DNA of 64,000 bases from DAHUYF01 sp963838385 (GCA_963838385.1 CAWIRE010000003.1:496001-560000), one strand, 5' to 3'; positions 35,150-45,660 are shown, counted from the first letter of the stretch. The notes: a model not told the origin generated them from the letters alone. Numbers and translations: made by a program.

Positions 35150-37141
35150 ATGTCGCTGCTGAGCATCATCCTCGGGCGTCGCCTGGCCAATCGGGAACAT
35201 GTCGAGCGCCGGATCACCGCGCTCGAAGCCATTCCCTCGGTGGGGCTCGACAGCCTCGGCTCCTCGTCCTACGGGCCCGAGGCGGCGCTGGCGATGCTCA
35301 TGCCCCTCGGCGCCGCGGCATCGGCGTGGCTCGGCGTGGTCATGCTGCCGATCCTGGCGCTGCTGGCACTCCTCTACTTCTCTTATCGCCGGACCATCCG
35401 GGCCTATCCAAGCAATGGCGGCGCCTACGCCGTTGCCAAGGAAAACCTCGGCAGCAACGCCAGCCTGCTGGCGGCCGCCGCGCTGATGGCCGATTACGTC
35501 CTCAACGTCGCCGTCGGGATCTCCGCGGGCGTCGGCGCGCTGACCTCGGCGCTGCCCGTGCTGCATCCCTACACGCTGGCGCTCTGTCTCGCCATTCTGC
35601 TGCTGGTGACCGTCGCCAACCTGCGCGGCCTGCCCGATTCCGGCAAGATCTGGGCCGTGCCGACCTATCTCTTCGTCGCCAGCCTCGCCGCGGTCATCGT
35701 CATCGGCGTCGTCCGCGCGCTCGCCGCCGGCGGGCATCCGCAGGCGCTGGTCGCGCCGCCCCGTCCGCCGTCCGCCGCGGAGACCGCCGGGCTATGGCTG
35801 CTGCTGCGCTCTTTCGCTGCGGGCTGCACGGCCATGACCGGCGTCGAGGCGGTGAGCAACGGCGTCGGCGCGTTTCGCGAGCCGGTCATCGAACGGGCGC
35901 AGCGCACGCTCGCCGCGATCTGCGCCGTCCTGGTCCTGCTTCTCGCCGGCATCGTGTATCTCGTCCACGTCTATGGCATCACGGCAATGGACCAGACGCG
36001 CGCGGGATACCGCAGCGTGCTCTCGCAGCTGGCGGCGGCGGTCGTCGGCCACGGCGCGTTTTACGACGTTGCCATGGGAAACCTGCTCTGCGTCCTCTGC
36101 CTCTCGGCCAACACCAGCTTCGTCGGATTTCCGCGCGTCTGCCGGCTGGTGGCGAAGGACGATTACCTGCCGCGGCCTTTCGCGATTGCCGGCCGCCGCC
36201 TCGTCTTCTCCGTCGGCATACTTTATCTCGCGGCGGTAGCCGGCGCGCTGATCTTCGCCTTCGACGGCATTACCGATCGCCTCATTCCGATGTTCGCGAT
36301 CGGCGCCTTTCTCACCTTCACCCTCTCCCAGATCGGGATGGTGGCGCACTGGCGCCGGGAGCTGCGCGCGCAGGCCGAGCCGGGCGAACGCCACCGGCGC
36401 CGGATCGGCCTCGCCGTCAATGCCGCCGGCGCGGCGGCGACCGCCATCGCACTCGCCATCATCATCATCGCCAAATTCACCGCCGGCGCCTGGATCACCC
36501 TTCTGGCGATCCCCTGCGTCATCCTCCTGCTGAAGACGATCAAGCGCTACTATGTCGAGCTCGACCGGCGGCTGCGTCGCAACGCCCCGCTGGACCTGCG
36601 GCACTCGGAAGCTCCCATCGTGCTGGTGGCGACGCAAGGCTGGAACCGGCTGACCGACCGTGCGCTCAAGTTCGCCGTGCGCCTGTCGCGCGATGTCATC
36701 GCGGTTCACCTGCTGGCGCTTGCCGGGCCCGATCAGGACGAGCGATGGGAGGACCTTCGCCGCCAATGGGCGAAGGAAGTGGAGGTGCCGGCCCGGGAGG
36801 CGGGCCTTCGCGCGCCGCGCCTGGTCTTGACGGAAGCCTCCTATCGCCGCGTCGAGGCGCCGCTGCTCAAGTTCATTCAGGAGTTGGAAAAGGCCGATCC
36901 CGACCGCATCATCGCCGTGATCATTCCCGAGGTGGTCAAGGAGCATTGGTGGCAGTACGTCCTGCACACGCATCGCGGCGCGCGCCTGCGCCATGCCTTG
37001 GTGCGCTACGGCGGCTCGCGCGTGGTGGTCACCAGCATTCCTTGGTATCTCGAGGAGCCGCAGCCCGAGCAGGGGCTCGAGGAGGAGGAGCGGGCCGACG
37101 GCGCGTCGCGTACCGCCGCCGCCTCCGTGGTTCGCGGATAG
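35150..37141 (+). CDS. APC-family permease with C-terminal cytosolic domain
   Basis: Amino acid/polyamine/organocation-type transporter. From ATG 35150 (GGGAGTGAC before it) it has 663 residues: about twelve membrane segments up to residue 470 with the family start ALEAIPSVGLDSLGSSSYGP and the helix-1 neighbour YPSNGGAYAVAKENLG, then a cytosolic part of about 190 residues (IVLVATQGWNRLTDRALKFA, DVIAVHLLAL, RIIAVIIPEVVKEHWWQYVL). This tail looks like a degenerate universal-stress-protein fold, as in other large soil-bacterial APC permeases. Substrate unknown; possibly K+ or amino acids. Confidence 0.85.
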   Translation: MSLLSIILGRRLANREHVERRITALEAIPSVGLDSLGSSSYGPEAALAMLMPLGAAASAWLGVVMLPILALLALLYFSYRRTIRAYPSNGGAYAVAKENLGSNASLLAAAALMADYVLNVAVGISAGVGALTSALPVLHPYTLALCLAILLLVTVANLRGLPDSGKIWAVPTYLFVASLAAVIVIGVVRALAAGGHPQALVAPPRPPSAAETAGLWLLLRSFAAGCTAMTGVEAVSNGVGAFREPVIERAQRTLAAICAVLVLLLAGIVYLVHVYGITAMDQTRAGYRSVLSQLAAAVVGHGAFYDVAMGNLLCVLCLSANTSFVGFPRVCRLVAKDDYLPRPFAIAGRRLVFSVGILYLAAVAGALIFAFDGITDRLIPMFAIGAFLTFTLSQIGMVAHWRRELRAQAEPGERHRRRIGLAVNAAGAAATAIALAIIIIAKFTAGAWITLLAIPCVILLLKTIKRYYVELDRRLRRNAPLDLRHSEAPIVLVATQGWNRLTDRALKFAVRLSRDVIAVHLLALAGPDQDERWEDLRRQWAKEVEVPAREAGLRAPRLVLTEASYRRVEAPLLKFIQELEKADPDRIIAVIIPEVVKEHWWQYVLHTHRGARLRHALVRYGGSRVVVTSIPWYLEEPQPEQGLEEEERADGASRTAAASVVRG

Positions 37142-37426
37142 AAAACGGGATATCGATCCGCCCTTGCGTCAATCTTCCGTCCGCGGGCGCGCCAGCCAGA
37201 TCTTGCGGGCGATCGGTCCGGTATCGCCCGCCGTCTCCACGTACTGTGCGGCATCGCCGCGCGCCAGCCGGGACTCCGCCGGAGCCCACGCCGAGCTGAC
37301 GCAGCCCGAGCACAGCAAGGGACGGCCGCTTGCGGATCGGCGAAGCGGAAGACGATCGCGGCAAGCGCCGCCCGTCGACCGCCGGCAATGACGGCCCGCA
37401 GCGGTCTCGCGCCGGAATGGCAAAGT
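37142..37426. other. intergenic region without recognisable gene
   Basis: About 285 nt between the APC permease and the operator of the aliB operon. Open frames exist on the minus strand (for example 37,029-37,442) but are Arg/Pro/Ala-rich, have no ribosome-binding site and run into the permease gene, so I regard them as GC-driven noise. I see no RNA gene or repeat. Confidence 0.6.
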
Positions 37427-37440
37427 GACAATATGTTGAC
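37427..37440 (+). promoter_or_regulatory. candidate BadR/MarR operator upstream of aliB
   Basis: GACAATATGTTGAC, an imperfect palindrome sharing the 12-nt core CAATATGTTGAC with the site at 40,817-40,830 next to badR. It is 51 nt before the aliB GTG start. Two near-identical sites at the two promoters of one pathway make a common regulator likely. Confidence 0.65.
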
Positions 37441-37491
37441 ATTTACGCGAGGCCGGCCCTAGCCTTGTCCGAGACCCGCGGGGAGGAGAGG

Positions 37492-38646
37492 GTGGATTTC
37501 GGGCTCACGCCGGAGCAGGAGGCGGTGCGCGATACCGCGCGCCGCTTTGCGCAGGAGCGGCTGGCGCCGCTCTACGCCGCCCATGACCGCTCCGGCCGCT
37601 TCGACCGGCGGGTCATCGCCGAGATGGGGGCGCTCGGCCTCATCGCCCCGGAACTGCCCGAGGCGTGCGGCGGGCTTGGCCTCGGCTATGTCACGTCCGG
37701 TCTGGTCATGGAGGAGATCGCCGCCGGCGATTTCAATCTCGGCTATGTGCCGCTGCTGGGCTCTCTCTGCGGCCACATCCTGGCGCATCACGCGCCCCCG
37801 GCGCTGGCGCGGCCGTGGCTCGCCCGCATCATCGCCGGCGACACCGTGGTGGCCCTGGCGCTCACCGAGCCGCGTGGCGGCTCCGATGCGGCGCATCTGC
37901 AGCTCCGCCTGCGCCGCGACGGGGACGCCTACATTCTCGACGGCGAGAAGACCTCGATCTCCATGGCCGATCAGGCCGATGCCGCCATCGTCTTCGGCCG
38001 CACCGGCCCGCCGGGCGGCGGCGCCGGCGGTGTCACCGCGGTGCTCGTCGATCTCGCGGCGCCCGGCGTCACGCGCCGCCGCTTCGCCGATCACGGCCAG
38101 AAGGCGGTCGGGCGCGGCACCATCGCCTTCGACGGCGTGCGGGTTCCGGCGGCGAATCTCGTCGGCGCCGAAGGCGCGGGGTTCCGCCAGGTGATGCAGG
38201 GCTTCGATTTCAGCCGCGCGTTGATCGGCCTGCAATGCCTGGCGCCCGCCGCCCGCTCGCTGGAAGAGACCTGGCGCTACATCCAGGAGCGCGAGGCCTT
38301 CGGCCAGAAGCTCGCCGCCTTCCAGGGCATCACCCATGTGCTCGCCGAGCACGACACTTATGTCGCCGCGGCGCGGCTGCTGTGCCGGCAGGCGCTGTGG
38401 CTGCGCGATGCCGGGCTGCCGCATACCGTCGAAGCGGCTATGGCGAAATGGTGGGCGCCCAAGCTCGCCCATGACGCGATCCAGCAATGCCTGCTGGTCC
38501 ACGGCCATGCCGGCTATTCGCAGGACCTGCCGTTCGAGCAGCGGCTGCGCGACGTGCTGGGCCTGCAGATCGGCGACGGCACGCCGCACATCATGAAGAC
38601 GGTGATTGCCCGGGCGCGGGCGGGACGGCAGAACATCCCGTACTGA
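37492..38646 (+). CDS. aliB: acyl-CoA dehydrogenase, probable cyclohexanecarboxyl-CoA dehydrogenase
   Basis: FAD enzyme that introduces the alpha,beta double bond. VDFGLTPEQEAVRDTARRFA is the typical N terminus, so I place the start at the GTG at 37,492 with GGGGAGGAGAGG directly before. Motifs: LALTEPRGGSDAAHLQLRLR and SMADQADAAIVFGR (flavin/substrate contacts), then REAFGQKLAAFQGITHVLAE and VHGHAGYSQDLPFEQRLRDV, where the dehydrogenase C-domain ends. The 384-residue product is followed 18 nt later by the CoA ligase. Assignment to the cyclohexanecarboxylate pathway rests on aliA, badH and badI nearby; the protein alone could be another acyl-CoA dehydrogenase. Confidence 0.8.
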   Translation: MDFGLTPEQEAVRDTARRFAQERLAPLYAAHDRSGRFDRRVIAEMGALGLIAPELPEACGGLGLGYVTSGLVMEEIAAGDFNLGYVPLLGSLCGHILAHHAPPALARPWLARIIAGDTVVALALTEPRGGSDAAHLQLRLRRDGDAYILDGEKTSISMADQADAAIVFGRTGPPGGGAGGVTAVLVDLAAPGVTRRRFADHGQKAVGRGTIAFDGVRVPAANLVGAEGAGFRQVMQGFDFSRALIGLQCLAPAARSLEETWRYIQEREAFGQKLAAFQGITHVLAEHDTYVAAARLLCRQALWLRDAGLPHTVEAAMAKWWAPKLAHDAIQQCLLVHGHAGYSQDLPFEQRLRDVLGLQIGDGTPHIMKTVIARARAGRQNIPY

Positions 38647-38663
38647 CGGGCAGGGAGGGGAGG

Positions 38664-40298
<1,635 letters not shown>

Positions 40299-40304
<6 letters not shown>

Positions 40305-40796
40305 GCCGCCTTCCGGGCCGGCGGCGTCGAGCACGCTCATATTGTCGAGCAGGCGGTTGAGATGATGCAGCACGCTGACGCGCTCGTCGAAGGAGAAGCC
40401 TTTCAACGCCTTGTCGTAGTAGGCGTAGATCAGCGGCCGCAGCCGCTTCCACACCTCCTCGCCCTTGGGCGTCAGGCGGATGCGCTTGGAGCGGCGGTCG
40501 CTGGGATCGGCGGCGATGGCGACGCAGCCCTGGCGCCCGAGCCGCTCGAGGACGCCGTTGAGATTCTGCCGGCTGACCATGAGAAAGCGGCAGAGATCGC
40601 CGACGCTCATGCCGTCGGCCGCCTGCGGCCGCGACAGCGCGCCCAGCACCGACCATTGCTGCGTGGTGATGCCGACGCTGTCGAGCGCCCTGGTGCCGGT
40701 GCGGTGCATGGTGTTGGCCGCCTGGTACAGGCGGAAGAAGATGCGGTTGGCGAGCTCGTCGCCGGCGGAGGATTTGTTGCGGCGGAGGTCGCTCAC
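40299..40796 (-). CDS. badR: MarR-family regulator, BadR-like
   Basis: 165-residue winged-helix protein starting at GTG 40,796. It has the MarR dimerisation helices at both ends and the DNA-binding region MSVGDLCRFLMVSRQNLNGV, followed by the wing DPSDRRSKRIRLTPKGEEVW with the conserved DxRS/K-R-L-T-xxG pattern. In R. palustris BadR controls the badH operon and responds to a ring-CoA intermediate; this gene lies between aliA and badH and faces a perfect 14-bp palindrome only 21 nt from its start, suggesting autoregulation plus control of badHI and aliBA. Confidence 0.8.
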
Positions 40797-40816
40797 GGCG
40801 GTGACCGGCGGATCAT

Positions 40817-40830
40817 GTCAATATGTTGAC
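40817..40830. promoter_or_regulatory. candidate BadR/MarR operator between badR and badH
   Basis: GTCAATATGTTGAC is a perfect 14-bp palindrome in the divergent badR-badH promoter region, 21 nt from the badR start and 73 nt from the badH start. The same core occurs before aliB at 37,427. Confidence 0.7.
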
Positions 40831-40903
40831 CTATTTCAGTCATGGCCTATGATGACCGATGGCGGGCCGGCCGTGAAGCGGTTCCGGCCCCAGGGAGGAT
40901 GGG

Positions 40904-41671
40904 ATGCGTGGATTGCGCGATCGGATCGCGATCGTCACCGGCGGCGCCGGCGGCATCGGCGGCGCCACCTGCGAGCGGTTCGCCGAAGAGGGCGCGGCGG
41001 TGGCGGTGTTCGACCGCGACGGCGCCGGCGCCGAGGCCACGGCGGCGCGCGTCGTCGCGCGCGGCGGGCGGGCCGCCGCCTATGAGGTCGACATCACCGA
41101 TTATGCCGCGGTGCAGGCGGCGGTGGGCGCGGTCGAGAGCGATCTCGGTCCCATCCACATTCTCGTCAACAACGCCGGCTGGGACGTCTTCCGGCCCTTT
41201 CTCAAGACCGAGCCGGCGCTGTGGCAGAAGCTGATCGCGATCAACCTCACCGGCGCGCTCAACCTGCATCATGTCGTGCTGCCGCTGATGGCGGCGCGCG
41301 GCGCCGGCAGGGTGGTGACGATCGCCTCCGACGCCGCCCGCGTCGGCTCGAGCGGCGAGGCGGTCTATGCCGCCTGCAAGGGCGGCCTCGTTGCGCTCTC
41401 CAAGACGCTGGCGCGCGAGATGGCGCGGCACGCCATCACCATCAACGTGGTCTGTCCGGGCCCGACCGACACCAACCTCTTCAAAGGCTTTCTCGAAGGC
41501 GCCGGCAACCCGGAGAAGCTGGTGGAGGCCTTCCGCCGCTCGATCCCGCTGGGCCGGCTCGGCCAGCCCGCCGATCTGCCGGGCGCGATCGTCTTCTTCG
41601 CCAGCGACGATGCCGGCTTCATCACCGGCCAGGTGCTGAGCGTTTCCGGCGGCCTCACCATGAATGGCTGA
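40904..41671 (+). CDS. badH: 2-hydroxycyclohexanecarboxyl-CoA dehydrogenase (SDR)
   Basis: NAD-dependent short-chain dehydrogenase oxidising 2-hydroxy- to 2-ketocyclohexanecarboxyl-CoA. The 255 residues have IVTGGAGGIGGATCERFAEE (cofactor loop), HILVNNAGWDVFRPFLKTEP, catalytic Ser region IASDAARVGSSGEAVYAACK with the Tyr-x3-Lys, and end QVLSVSGGLTMNG, which is the BadH ending I recall. Length and almost every block correspond to R. palustris BadH. It starts 13 nt after GGGAGGATGGG and is 15 nt before badI. Confidence 0.9.
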   Translation: MRGLRDRIAIVTGGAGGIGGATCERFAEEGAAVAVFDRDGAGAEATAARVVARGGRAAAYEVDITDYAAVQAAVGAVESDLGPIHILVNNAGWDVFRPFLKTEPALWQKLIAINLTGALNLHHVVLPLMAARGAGRVVTIASDAARVGSSGEAVYAACKGGLVALSKTLAREMARHAITINVVCPGPTDTNLFKGFLEGAGNPEKLVEAFRRSIPLGRLGQPADLPGAIVFFASDDAGFITGQVLSVSGGLTMNG

Positions 41672-41686
41672 CAGGAAGGAACCGAG

Positions 41687-42472
41687 ATGAGCCAATATCA
41701 GGATATCCTCTACGAGGAGCGCGACGGCGTCGCCACCATCACCATCAACCGCCCGGAAAAGTATAACGCCTTCCGCGGCATCACCTGCGACGAGCTGATC
41801 CATGCGCTGAACCGCGCCGCCTGGAACAAGGAGGTCGGCGTGATCGTGCTGACCGGCGCCGGCACCAAGGCCTTCTGCACCGGCGGCGATCAGTCGGCCC
41901 ATGCCGGCTCCTATGACGGCAAGGGCACGGTCGGGCTGCCGGTCGAGGCGCTGCACAACGCCATCCGCATCGCGCCCAAGCCGGTGATCGCCAAGGTGCG
42001 CGGCTACGCCATCGGCGGCGGCAACGTGCTGGCGACGCTCTGCGATCTGACGCTTGCCGGCGACAGCGCCCAGTTCGGCCAGGTCGGGCCCAAGATGGGC
42101 TCGGTCGATCCCGGCTTCGGCACCGCCTATCTCGCGCGCATCGTCGGCGAGAAGAAGGCGCGCGAGATCTGGTATCTCTGCCGCCGCTACAGCGCCGCCG
42201 AAGCCATGGCCATGGGGCTCGTCAACAAGGTGGTGCCCGACGACCAGCTCGATGCCGAGGTCGAGACCTGGTGCCGCGAGCTGCTCGAGAAGAGCCCGAC
42301 CGCGCTCGCCATTGCCAAGCGCTCGTTCAACGCCGACAGCGAGAACATCGCCGGCATCTCGGCGCTCGGCATGCAGACGCTGAAGCTCTATTACGAGAGC
42401 GCGGAATCCCAGGAAGGCGTCAAAGCCTTCCAGGAAAAGCGCAAACCCGAGTTCCGGCGTTTCCTGAAATAG
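41687..42472 (+). CDS. badI: 2-ketocyclohexanecarboxyl-CoA hydrolase
   Basis: Crotonase-superfamily ring-opening hydrolase giving pimelyl-CoA. The 261-residue protein shows BadI/MenB-specific signatures: INRPEKYNAFRGITCDELIH, KAFCTGGDQSAHAGSYDGKG, YAIGGGNVLATLCDLTLAGD, GQVGPKMGSVDPGFGTAYLA and GEKKAREIWYLCRRYSAAEA, and ends KAFQEKRKPEFRRFLK. The match to Rhodopseudomonas BadI along the whole length is strong. Good ribosome-binding site (GGAAGGAACCGAG). With badH it completes ring cleavage; the hydratase BadK is not in the window. Confidence 0.93.
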   Translation: MSQYQDILYEERDGVATITINRPEKYNAFRGITCDELIHALNRAAWNKEVGVIVLTGAGTKAFCTGGDQSAHAGSYDGKGTVGLPVEALHNAIRIAPKPVIAKVRGYAIGGGNVLATLCDLTLAGDSAQFGQVGPKMGSVDPGFGTAYLARIVGEKKAREIWYLCRRYSAAEAMAMGLVNKVVPDDQLDAEVETWCRELLEKSPTALAIAKRSFNADSENIAGISALGMQTLKLYYESAESQEGVKAFQEKRKPEFRRFLK

Positions 42473-42505
42473 CCGGGCTCGACGCCGAAGCGGCCGGCGG
42501 TCACG

Positions 42506-43495
42506 ATGCCCGGATCCGCGCAGCAGGCGGAGCCGGGCATGGGCCTGTCGCAAGAAGCGGGGATCGTCGACGAAGCGGCGCTCGAGCGCGAGCTCGCGGC
42601 GCTGCGCGCGCTGGCGCCGGCCGCCGAGACCGGCCTGTTCGGCCCGGACTCGCTGATGTGGCGGGTCGACCGCGAGGCCGCGATCTTCCTCGGAGCGGGA
42701 CAGGCGCTGCTGCTCCAGCTGGCGCATCCCTGGGTAGCGGCGGCGATCGCCGAGCATTCGCGCAGCCTGGTCGATCCGATCGGACGGTTTCACCGCACCT
42801 TCGGCACCGTCTTCACCATGGTGTTCGGCACGGTCGATCAGGCGATGGCGGCGGCACGGCGCCTTCATCGCCGCCATGCCGGCATCGGCGGCGTGCTGAA
42901 AGCGGATGCCGGCCGCTTTGCCGCGGGCTCGCGCTATGCGGCCAATGACATCGCCGCGCTCCGCTGGGTGCATGCCACGCTGATGCAGACGGCGCTGCTC
43001 GCGCAGGACCTCGTTCTGCCGCCGCTGAGCCCGACGGAGCGTGAGCGATACCACGCCGAAGCGCGGATCTTCGCCGGGTTGTTCGGAATTTCGCCGGCCT
43101 CGTTGCCGCCGCGCTGGGCGGATTTCGCCGGCTATATCGATGCCATGCTGGCCTCCGACACGCTCGTCGTGAGCGCGGCGGCGCGGGACGTTGCCCGGCA
43201 GATCTTCAGCGGCGCCGGGACCTGGCTGCGCCTGCCGCAATGGTATCGGGCGGTGACCGCGGGGCTGCTGCCGCCGCGCTTGCGCGAGCCCTTCGGCTTT
43301 GCCTATGGCGAGGCGGAGCAACGGGTGGCGGAGCGCGCGCTCGTCTGGATCCGTCGCGCCTATCCGCTGTTGCCGCCGTCCCTGCGCTTCGTCGGTCCTT
43401 ACCAGGAGGCGCGGCGGCGGCTGGCCGGGCGCCGGCGCGGCATCGGCATCGAGGTCGCCAACCGTTTCTGGATCGGCGAGATCAAGATGCCGTGA
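42506..43495 (+). CDS. oxygenase MpaB family protein (DUF2236)
   Basis: 329 residues (317 if the ATG at 42,539 is used). The DUF2236 pattern is present: LMWRVDREAAIFLGAGQALL, LQLAHPWVAAAIAEHSR (His of the proposed haem site), DPIGRFHRTFGTVFTMVFG and AALRWVHATLMQTALLAQDL. The family includes fungal MpaB and bacterial latex-clearing protein relatives, haem proteins that oxidise lipidic substrates. It begins 33 nt after badI, so co-transcription is possible, but a role in ring catabolism is not implied by the sequence. Confidence 0.8.
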   Translation: MPGSAQQAEPGMGLSQEAGIVDEAALERELAALRALAPAAETGLFGPDSLMWRVDREAAIFLGAGQALLLQLAHPWVAAAIAEHSRSLVDPIGRFHRTFGTVFTMVFGTVDQAMAAARRLHRRHAGIGGVLKADAGRFAAGSRYAANDIAALRWVHATLMQTALLAQDLVLPPLSPTERERYHAEARIFAGLFGISPASLPPRWADFAGYIDAMLASDTLVVSAAARDVARQIFSGAGTWLRLPQWYRAVTAGLLPPRLREPFGFAYGEAEQRVAERALVWIRRAYPLLPPSLRFVGPYQEARRRLAGRRRGIGIEVANRFWIGEIKMP

Positions 43496-43634
43496 ACGCG
43501 CCCGGTCCCGCCGCAAGTGGCGCAAGATACGGACATTCGCGGCAAAGACAGTAAAGAAGCCGGTCCCAGAACCGGTCATATAGGTCCCAATGCCGCGCTC
43601 CCGCGAGCCGGCGCAGAACGAGAGGACCCATGTC

Positions 43635-44573
43635 ATGACCGCTGCCGTGCTGCTCAGAGACCCAGCCCCGACCCGCAGCCTGTCGCTGTTGCTGCGCGAG
43701 ATCCGCAAATTCCCGATGCTGCAGCCGGAAGAGGAATACATGCTGGCCAAGCGCTGGCGCGAGCACTCGGATCCCGACGCCGCGCAGCGCCTGGTGACGA
43801 GCCATCTGCGCCTGGTGGCGAAGATCGCGATGGGCTATCGCGGCTATGGCCTGCCGCTCTCGGAGCTGATCTCGGAGGGCAATGTCGGGATGATGCAGGC
43901 GGTGAAGCGCTTCGATCCCGATCGCGGCTTCCGGCTGGCGACCTATGCGATGTGGTGGATCCGGGCGTCGATCCAGGAATACATCCTGCACTCCTGGTCG
44001 CTGGTGAAGATGGGGACGACGGCGGCGCAGAAGAAGCTGTTCTTCAACCTGCGCCGGCTCAAGGGCCAGCTTCAGGCGATCGACGAGGGCGACCTCTCGC
44101 CGGAGAACGTGCACAAGATCGCCACCGAGCTGGGCGTGCCGGAGGCCGATGTCGTCAGCATGAACCGGCGGTTGGCGGCGCCCGACTATTCGCTGAACGC
44201 GCCGCTGCGCAGCGACGGCGAGGGCGAATGGCAGGACTGGCTGGTGGACGAGGTCGAGGACCAGGAGACCAGCTTCAGCGAGCGCGAGGAGCTGAGCCTG
44301 CGCCGCGATCTCCTGCACCGCGCCCTGCCGCGTCTGATGCCGCGCGAGCGCGACATCCTGGTGGCCCGGCGGCTCAGCGAGGAACCAGAGACGCTCGACG
44401 ATTTGTCGCAGAAATACGGCATCTCGCATGAGCGGGTGCGCCAGATCGAGGTGCGCGCCTTCGCCAAGGTGCAGAAAGAGGTCATCGCGGGCTTGCGCCG
44501 CGCGGCGCGGGAGCGCGCCGCCCTTCGGTTTGCCGGGCCGGACCGCCGCGGACGGGAAGGAGCTTTGCCGTGA
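43635..44573 (+). CDS. rpoH: RNA polymerase sigma-32-type factor (RpoH)
   Basis: Heat-shock-type sigma factor of 312 residues starting at ATG 43,635. Region 2 reads HLRLVAKIAMGYRGYGLPLS, ISEGNVGMMQAVKRFDPDRG and FRLATYAMWWIRASIQEYIL; the RpoH box is QKKLFFNLRR; region 4.2 is ETLDDLSQKYGISHERVRQI. Alphaproteobacteria commonly carry two or three rpoH genes. Upstream, CCGGT-cccaga-ACCGG (43,560-43,575) forms a small palindrome in the 140-nt promoter region, which may be regulatory. Confidence 0.93.
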   Translation: MTAAVLLRDPAPTRSLSLLLREIRKFPMLQPEEEYMLAKRWREHSDPDAAQRLVTSHLRLVAKIAMGYRGYGLPLSELISEGNVGMMQAVKRFDPDRGFRLATYAMWWIRASIQEYILHSWSLVKMGTTAAQKKLFFNLRRLKGQLQAIDEGDLSPENVHKIATELGVPEADVVSMNRRLAAPDYSLNAPLRSDGEGEWQDWLVDEVEDQETSFSEREELSLRRDLLHRALPRLMPRERDILVARRLSEEPETLDDLSQKYGISHERVRQIEVRAFAKVQKEVIAGLRRAARERAALRFAGPDRRGREGALP

Positions 44574-44627
44574 CCTTGCCGATCCTGCCCGTCGATCCCG
44601 GCGGCCCGCGCTGAAGGCGGGCATCTC

Positions 44628-44867
44628 ATGGCCGCTCTCAGAGCGCTCGCACGCCAGCTTCTGGAGCAACTCGATCGCTTCGCGGAAGCGACGAACGAGC
44701 CGCTGCTCGTCATCGCCGTGGGGCTCGGCGGCTTTTATCTCAGCGTGCTGGTGATCCTGACGCTGGTACCGTCAGCGCCACCCGACGATCTCGGCCGCTT
44801 CGCCCATATCGAGGTCGATCACGCCGCCGCCACCTCCGACGCCGGACTTCCTTACCCCTCCAACTGA
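44628..44867 (+). CDS. small single-span membrane protein, unknown
   Basis: 79 residues from the ATG at 44,628: an amphipathic start (MAALRALARQLLEQLDRFAE), one clear membrane segment (LLVIAVGLGGFYLSVLVILT) and a soluble tail with FAHIEVDHAAATSDAGLPYP. I do not recognise it. It follows rpoH by 54 nt and converges on another tiny membrane protein, so both may be envelope-stress related. The ribosome-binding site (AAGGCGG) is moderate. Confidence 0.5.
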   Translation: MAALRALARQLLEQLDRFAEATNEPLLVIAVGLGGFYLSVLVILTLVPSAPPDDLGRFAHIEVDHAAATSDAGLPYPSN

Positions 44868-44895
44868 TCGCCGGCAGCGGCCAGGCGAATTGTCC

Positions 44896-45036
44896 TCAAG
44901 GGGAAGGGCTCAGCACCGACAGGACGACGACGGCCATGACGCTGGCCACCGCCAGGCTGCCGATGCAGCAGACCATGATGCGCTCGATCAGCGGCTCCAA
45001 GTCAAATCGCCGGCGCTTGCTAGGTTCGGGCCTCAT
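44896..45036 (-). CDS. very small membrane protein, 46 aa
   Basis: Not recognised. The ATG at 45,036 is preceded by a near-ideal GGAGGAATTGCG. The product has a basic/acidic start (MRPEPSKRRRFDLEPLIERI) and one membrane segment (MVCCIGSLAVASVMAVVVLS), ending VLSPSP with TGA at 44,896. The positive-inside charge pattern before a single helix is that of a genuine tail-out mini membrane protein. The gene is short enough to be missed by most gene callers. Confidence 0.6.
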   Translation of the reverse strand: MRPEPSKRRRFDLEPLIERIMVCCIGSLAVASVMAVVVLSVLSPSP

Positions 45037-45175
45037 CGCAATTCCTCCGCCTGCGGCATGTCTTGGAGGGTGTTAGGCGATCGCGCGCCCAACCATCCCC
45101 GGCCGGCCGGCCCGCATCGCACCTTGGCATGCGCATTGCTTGGAGGACGGGGTAGATCGGCCTGGAGGTCATCAC

Positions 45176-45391
45176 ATGTCCGATGTCCCCGTCTCCCCGA
45201 AGCTCACCGCGGCCGAACTCGCCGGTCGCGCCGAATGGGTGAGCCATGCGCTCGAAACCGCCCGCCGCGAGGGCCGCATCGTCTCCGCCGCAGAGCGGCA
45301 GGTCCTGGAGCGATACGCCCAAGGAGCGATCACCGGCGACGAGGCCCGCCAGGAGATCCTGCGCCTCTATGAGACGCCGCATCTCTCCTGA
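45176..45391 (+). CDS. VbhA-like antitoxin-domain protein, orphan
   Basis: 71 residues from ATG 45,176 with CTGGAGG at good spacing. The stretch RAEWVSHALETARREGRIVS followed by ERYAQGAITGDEARQEILRL has the helix-turn pattern of VbhA-type antitoxins, which inhibit Fic AMP-transferases through an (S/T)xxxE(G/N) motif. Here that segment would lie in the ALETARREGR region (TARREG). No Fic toxin gene is adjacent, so it may be an orphan, a solo regulator or a non-toxin relative. Confidence 0.55.
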   Translation: MSDVPVSPKLTAAELAGRAEWVSHALETARREGRIVSAAERQVLERYAQGAITGDEARQEILRLYETPHLS

Positions 45392-45660
45392 GTCTGGATC
45401 ACGGGTGGCGTCGACGCCGCCGAAACAATCAGCGTCTGCCGCTCAAATAGCCACGCCTCGGCGCATTGCATACCGCTGGCCGGGCGACGCCTGCTGCTTG
45501 GGCGGCGACGCGGGCGCCGCTGCCGGGGTCCGGGTCGGGCCGGCTATGTGCTTGAGCCTGCGACACTAAAGCGCGCCGCGGCGGTGCCGGGCGCAGGCCG
45601 GTGGCGGTCTGAGGGGAGCGCCAGCGCTGCGGCTGGCACGGCTCTTGCGTTGCGCGCTGC

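Noticed and set aside
37006..37442. Minus-strand small genes between the APC permease and aliB
   Set aside because: No ribosome-binding site, low-complexity Arg/Pro product, and overlap with the permease 3' end.
40847..43750. Minus-strand open frame of 967 codons across badH, badI and the MpaB gene
   Set aside because: Lies opposite three clearly coding genes with ribosome-binding sites; composition is that of a mirror frame.
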